Source: Favolaschia claudopus (lineage: Eukaryota; Basidiomycota; Agaricomycetes; Agaricales; Mycenaceae). From it: a stretch of DNA of 64,000 bases. Position 1 is the stretch's first letter; each line of letters starts with the position of its first letter. Both the position numbers and the translations under genes were made by a program. The notes beneath the pieces are model-generated. The model searched no databases. It had not been told where the DNA came from and saw only the letters and a program-made list of their open reading frames with translations. This document shows positions 59,374-64,000 of the stretch, piece by piece. The stretch lies in assembly GCA_037176885.1 (NCBI GenBank), contig JAWWNJ010000010.1, positions 2,418,001 to 2,482,000 on the forward strand, read 5' to 3'.

Positions 59374-59488
59374 TAGTCTCCCAGAGGCAGAGTCAGAGAG
59401 TGAGCCAACCTTCGCAAGTCAGATCAAGGTATATCCTGACTAACACGAAGGTTGAAGGGAATTGATCTACTCTGCCTCTGGGAGACTA
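59374..59488. mobile_element. 115-bp MITE with 8-bp target-site duplication
   Basis: The ends TAGTCTCCCAGAGGCAGAGT and its exact inverse complement form 20-bp TIRs. A second inner pair, CAACCTTCG/CGAAGGTTG, extends the hairpin. It is flanked by direct repeats CCGCAAGC (59366-59373 and 59489-59496). An 8-bp duplication points to a hAT-like origin (inference). Confidence 0.82.
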
Positions 59489-59496
59489 CCGCAAGC

Positions 59497-60779
59497 ACTC
59501 TCTAGCACTCTCTCCTTTCTACTTTCAACGTGCTTCACCCGCTCTGTCGTCGACAACAATATCTCGTACCTTGAAAAAGACAATGTCTATACATTCCACT
59601 CCAGCAGATCTCGTTGCACAATCAGAAAGTTCTCGGTCACCCAACTTGAAAACAGGAAAAACTTCTCGAACTGGAAACAACCCAGCGCTGCGAAGCTATA
59701 GTCTCGTCTCCTGGCTTGGATGCTCAACCTTGACGGTCTTTAAGCTGGAGCATTACTGTAACAGCTATCGCGACGAGACTCTAGGCAATTTCTGCTCGCT
59801 AGATCATAGTCTTCTGCGCCTTGATGACAGACATATCTTGAAGCGAGACTTCCTATCTCTTGCTATTCGCCGTACGCATTCGAATGACATGCAAGATGGA
59901 ACTATCTCCACATGGGATCTTGCAGAGGACACGCGTGTGGCGCCGTCGAGGAACAACACCGTCTCATCCCTCGCATTTTGGTACCACTGCTGCCTGGATT
60001 AAATGGATTTTGCCCTAGCCAATGCCTCACAGCTGTGACCTGTCGCTTGCAGCAACATCTTGCCTGCGATCTGAATTAATGCCTGCCAAACAGTGCAGGA
60101 AAAGTATCATACAATCCGCAAATTGCATCATGAAGGTTGGCAGCTCAAACGCTCTTTTCTGGTTGCGTCGTTTCTAAGTTTTTTTCCTTGCAGCTCAGAT
60201 ATCGAACAGACACGAAGCGATTGCGACTCATTTTGCGTTCTTTCCAGCGGCCAGCTCGATATAAGGAGAGGTCATTGATCAAGACCAAAGCGTAGCGGCA
60301 GGTGGCGGCCGCTCAAAGCGTCCCCATTGTCCACCAAGCGTCGCCAAACACGAACCGTCCACTATCAAAGCGCGCTCACGTGTTTTCGCTCCCTTCTCTC
60401 CATCTTCTTCTCTTCCGCCTGCCACCTTCCAAGTCCTCTGCCGCCCTACAGCCAACCTGATCTAAACAACTCAAAGCATCGCGTCCCACGTCGAGCTCTT
60501 CAGCTCCACGGTTCACCCTTATTCCTCGTACGCCCAGACGCCTAACAATCCAACGGTGGCCTCGCGTCCGCCACTCAGCCCTCTCTCCTCAAACTCAAGC
60601 TCAACTCAAACGCTCACGCGCGATTGATTCCCTTCGCTTGTATCGAGCTCCCCCACCTGCTCCCCCGCTCCTCATTCTTTCTCCTCTCCTCTCAGTGAAC
60701 GTGAGTCCGTACATACCCCCACTCAAGCCCATCCAATCTCACCCACCTCTCGATCGCAGGAAACCACTTCACAGACAAG
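59497..60779. other. Upstream region of the acidic Cys-rich gene
   Basis: An ORF at 59583-60002 has no motif and I do not support it. From 60300 on the strand is CT-rich, typical of a strong fungal 5' UTR, and TATAAGG-like sequence is near 60259. A likely 5'-UTR intron (about 60700-60760, GTGAGT...CGCAG) ends just before the ATG at 60780. Confidence 0.5.
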
Positions 60780-61430
60780 ATGCAGACCATATATCCCCAG
60801 CCATCCCACCCCGTTCCCACATACCCCTTCGACGCTTGGCACCAGTTCGGTGGCGCTCACCTTCACCGCACTAGTGACGAAAAAGTGGGCAATTATTCGA
60901 CGGGTCCGTCATTCTCCATTGGGCGCAATTCCTTCGACTTGAAGAGTTCTGAATCTCGCACCCATCCCACTGGCAACCAATTGACATACCCCGAGCCACC
61001 GGCGTCACGGATGCCCGTGCCACCCTACGTTGCGGACGCCTATGCCTCGGGGGAAAAGTTCTTGAGCCCTCAGGAGGTAGAGGACTGGGCAGGCAATTCC
61101 AATTGCGACTGTAGCACCGACGCTGAAGATGACGACGACGACACCTTCGACTGTGCGGTGGACTGCCGATGCGTGTTTGCGGAAGGCGAGATCGATGAGT
61201 ACGATGTTGACGTCGAGATGGCGAACGACGTCGCAGAGGAGATGATCTACGACAACCCAGGTTACACTTCTTGTGACTGCTGCGCCGACGACAACAATGA
61301 CGATGACGACGACTTCGATTGCGCGGTCGAGTGTCGGTGTGTGTTCGCGGATGGCGAGGTGGATGAGTACGATGTGGATGGTGATGATATGGCTGCGTAC
61401 AACGGGGCCATCATCGTGCCTCGTTTGTGA
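60780..61430 (+). CDS. Acidic protein with duplicated Cys/Asp module
   Basis: A single-exon ORF of 216 aa; family not recognised. The N-terminal ~100 residues are Pro/Tyr/Ser-rich and probably disordered. The C-terminal half holds two copies of a ~37-residue module: CDC, an Asp run, FDCAVDCRCVFAEGEIDEY, then DVD (copy 1 from about residue 108). Copy 2 (from about residue 165) reads CDCC, an Asp run, FDCAVECRCVFADGEVDEY, then DVD. Each copy has five or six Cys within an acidic stretch, so metal binding is an attractive guess. No signal peptide or membrane segment is visible. The long CT-rich leader and probable 5'-UTR intron suggest high expression. Confidence 0.78.
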   Translation: MQTIYPQPSHPVPTYPFDAWHQFGGAHLHRTSDEKVGNYSTGPSFSIGRNSFDLKSSESRTHPTGNQLTYPEPPASRMPVPPYVADAYASGEKFLSPQEVEDWAGNSNCDCSTDAEDDDDDTFDCAVDCRCVFAEGEIDEYDVDVEMANDVAEEMIYDNPGYTSCDCCADDNNDDDDDFDCAVECRCVFADGEVDEYDVDGDDMAAYNGAIIVPRL

Positions 61431-61865
61431 GCAGCCGCCGCTGCTTTGACTCTAAGCTTCTCGCATGGACTTGTAGATGTATTTAGCATAAATTCGACAT
61501 ACTCAAGTTACAGTAGCATCGAGTATCCTTCGCAAGACCCTGTACCGACAAAACTCATCATTTGTATTCTCAGCATACATACAGCCGCCGGCTTAAAATT
61601 TCTCTTTCGCCATTGCGCGAGGGATTTAACCACAAAACCCAGTGAATGACATTGAAAAACCCGAAATAAATATGGAGAAACCGAAACGTCCAGTAAAGTA
61701 AGCGTAAAGCACAATTAGGACAGTAGGCAAAAAAAGCGAAGGCCAACGTCCGTGAGGTATAGTGTAAGGAGTAGGTGTGGGTATTAGGTATGGGTAGTAG
61801 GGTTGCGAGCGCCATTATGACAGACAGAGAGACGAAACCGAGAGAGAGAGAAAAAGAAAACCCAT

Positions 61866-63020
61866 TCAAGCAATAACCCCGCCATTCTCCTTGTCTTGCC
61901 TCTTCAACATCCTCTTCTCCGACAGAGCGTTGCGCTTGGCGCGGATGTTGCGTAGACGCGAGTCCACGAGCGGCTTCGGAAGTGCGATGACCGGGCCAAA
62001 GGTGCGCTTGGGGTCGGCGCCGTCGGGCATGGGCATAGGAGCACACGAAACACCGCCCTTGGAGTCAAGGCTGAAGGAAAGCTCGTTGCCGTCGTGGTCG
62101 TGGTCGTTATAGTCGTCACTGTCAGAGTATTCCGAGCCGGAGTCGGTGTCCTCGTCGCGGGCGAGGGCCTCAAGTAGTGCAACGGTACGGGTGCGAGTGA
62201 CTGCGGGGTGGAAGACGGGCGCGGGGATAGCGATGACGGGGATGATGACGGCCATCGGAGACGAAGCGGGCTCAGGGATGGGCGCGAGTACGGCGGGGGT
62301 GTCAACGATCTGCGGTGCGGTGAAGATGGCGCGCAACGGCGAGGGCCCAGAGAGAGCGCGTGTCGGCCGAGCGTTCGCGATGCGTCCGGGAGTGTAGACC
62401 GATCCGTTCTTGGCGAGAAAGCGGCGTGTTTGTGTGGACAGATGCATCGACTGCTTTCGTGGAGCCGGGGGCTGGAGAAAGAAATGTTCACAAATTCTGG
62501 ATATTGAGAGAGAATTAGTTGAGGAAACGTACCTGGGCCATCAATGCTTTGTGCATAGCGACAAGTTCCTTCTTTTTAAGATACTTGCGCTAATAAAAAC
62601 ATATCGTCAGCGACTGATGAGCGAAGAAGAGAACAGAACGCACCTTCTGCTGTACGAGGGCAGCTTTGGCGGCCGCAAGAACATCCGCGGAACTCTTTTC
62701 AAAGGGGTCAGAGAACAGCAAGACATGGATAGGAGAAACATACGGAGTCCTTCGGCTCGGCACTGCATTCGGTGGTCGAGGGATGGGCGGGGCGCTATCA
62801 GGCAAAAGAGAATTAGAAAGAGGTCATGATTGGATTCATTGCAACACACCTCGATATCGGACCTACGAGCAGAACGTTCTGCGAGAATGTGGCGAATCTT
62901 GAGGTATATGGCATACGCCGAAGTGACTACGACAAGAACGGCCAGAGTACAACCCAACCCCACGAGCGGGGAAGGGAGGAAGGTTGGAGCGCTAAGAGGC
63001 GAAGAGGGCATCGACGGCAT
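61866..63020 (-). CDS. Single-pass membrane protein of unknown function
   Basis: Exons complement(61866..62471, 62533..62589, 62644..62794, 62848..63020) give 328 aa. One membrane segment lies near the N-terminus (LVGLGCTLAVLVVVTSAYAIYLKI), followed by a charged stretch. A short amphipathic/basic segment (RKYLKKKELVAMHKALMAQ) is encoded by the 57-nt exon. The rest is Pro/Ala/Val-rich with an acidic SGSEYSDSDDYNDHDHDG patch, ending RAKRNALSEKRMLKRQDKENGG. I do not recognise a family. Its 5' end is close to the tandem repeats at 63067. The first donor (after GAGGT at 62848) was chosen by phase and is less certain than the others. Confidence 0.7.
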
Positions 63021-63066
63021 CTTGGAGAGGCGAAACTGGATGCCCTTAGCCCATGGATCTTCTTAG

Positions 63067-63492
63067 ATTTATACATTTGGAGGGTGACATGAGAACCGTT
63101 ATTTCAGACACAGAAAAGCAAATTCATGAATTGTTCCGCTGCAGAGAACCGGTCTCAGTTGTAATTGCGTTTGGAGAAGACCACTCGAAGCTCTAGAAAT
63201 TGTCGTGCAAAGACCAGCAGAAAGCCAAGCAGCCCAAGAATTCGAATCATGAAGCACAACAGAAAGCCCAAAAAGGTTCAAAGAGCGTATAGCTGCGTAA
63301 ATTTATGCATTTGGGCCCTGGGTAGTGACTTGAGAACCGTTATTTCAGACATACAAAAGCAAATTCATCGTTGTTCCGCTGTAAAGAACGAGTCTCAGTT
63401 GCAATTGCGTCCCGGGAAGACCGCTCAAAGATCGTGCAAAGACCAGCAGAAAGTCAAGCAGCCCAAAGTATTGAGTTAGAGAAGCACGAGAG
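63067..63492. repeat. Two tandem direct repeats of about 190 bp
   Basis: Copy 1 (about 63067-63256) and copy 2 (about 63301-63492) share GAGAACCGTTATTTCAGACA, AAAAGCAAATTCAT, TTGTTCCGCTG, GCAAAGACCAGCAGAAAG and AAGCAGCCCAA in the same order, offset by 234 bp. No coding sequence is evident. Confidence 0.85.
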
Positions 63493-64000
63493 AACACCAG
63501 GGTGGCTCAGAAAGTCTCTAGTCCAAGGCAAACATTGAGTACGATGTGGTTTGGGAAAAAAAGAGGAGGTCGTGATCAGAATTCCCGAAAAGAGAATTTC
63601 TCCTAGTCTTTGGTTACCACACCCACTACCCGGTAGCCTGCGTTATTATATAAGCAGCCCGTTTTGGAACTCACGTGCAGTTGACATCGGCTGATCTCAA
63701 AGCCTTGACACGCCGGTCAGACGTGTTTTTACGCGTTTCAACTGAGAAGAAGACATCCTATACGAGTTTGAGAACAGATTTTGGGGGAAAGCGGTATATT
63801 TGACCTCTCCAACCTCGAATTCAGTCGTTTTCCTGACCATTCAGCTGCTGCCGGCGTTTTCCGAGAAGCATCAATCAATGACAGCTGCCATCAACTTGCC
63901 GTCACCACGCAAACACCTGCAAGGCGATTCCTTGTATAAAATGTGCATGATTTGGGTAGAAAGAGGTCAGAATGTCCTTTTGAGAAAGTTTGGGACTGAC
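63493..64000. other. Right-edge sequence, no gene seen
   Basis: No supported coding sequence. A TATATAAG-like element near 63650 may belong to a promoter of a gene beyond the window. Confidence 0.4.

Noticed and set aside
59571..60002. 143-aa plus-strand ORF
   Set aside because: No recognisable motif, no splice structure, and compositional features not different from the surrounding intergenic DNA.
1..64000. CRISPR arrays, bacterial operons or rRNA
   Set aside because: None seen; all gene structure is eukaryotic with dense short introns.

Overview
The window is nuclear DNA of a filamentous basidiomycete, most likely an Agaricomycete. The genes are densely packed on both strands. Nearly all are split by 45-65 nt GT-AG introns, often with GTGCGT or GTATGT donors and CTAAY-type branch sites. 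Several protein families are typical of mushroom-forming fungi: F-box/LRR-like proteins, multi-pass membrane proteins expanded in this group, an FAD-linked oxidase and type B carboxylesterases. I saw no prokaryotic operons, CRISPR array or rRNA.

Layout. 0.4-8.4 kb holds housekeeping genes: orotate phosphoribosyltransferase (URA5, minus), a TOK1-type K+ channel, a Derlin and CTP synthase (URA7). Two pyrimidine-biosynthesis genes therefore lie within 8 kb. 9.9-11.8 kb holds an unrecognised spliced gene and an intron-containing tRNA-Glu. 12.2-15.1 kb (minus) encodes a Cys-rich single-pass surface protein. 15.9-26.4 kb is the ribosome-quality-control E3 ligase listerin (LTN1/RKR1), flanked by two divergently oriented F-box paralogs; one is frameshifted and has a truncated relic beside it. 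26.9-31.4 kb has a mitochondrial DEAD-box helicase of MSS116 type and an SDR. 31.6-37.1 kb has two tandem paralogs of a multi-pass membrane protein, one carrying a 1.5 kb intron, with a perfect 176 bp palindromic MITE between them. 38.1-42.1 kb has an F-box protein and a 17-exon type B carboxylesterase. 42.7-50.1 kb has a disordered, probably nuclear protein, a berberine-bridge-like oxidase, a small unknown protein and an MFS transporter. 50.6-51.0 kb is a TIR element. 51.4-54.0 kb has a secreted crystallin-like protein and a small unknown gene. 54.4-58.3 kb has sterol C-24 methyltransferase ERG6 and a decayed tandem copy. 59.4 kb carries another small MITE. 60.8-63.0 kb holds an acidic Cys-rich repeat protein and a single-pass membrane protein. 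The window ends in a roughly 190 bp non-coding tandem duplication.

The most striking observations concern gene structure. The carboxylesterase model needs a one-nucleotide exon (41031) that supplies the third base of the catalytic serine codon in GESAG. A secreted-protein gene needs a 7-nt exon (51680-51686). Exons of 15-24 nt also occur in the esterase, the Derlin and the membrane-protein paralogs. These models rest on reading-frame closure and family motifs, not on transcript data. I saw no obvious multi-gene pathway system beyond these and the mobile-element and duplication features.
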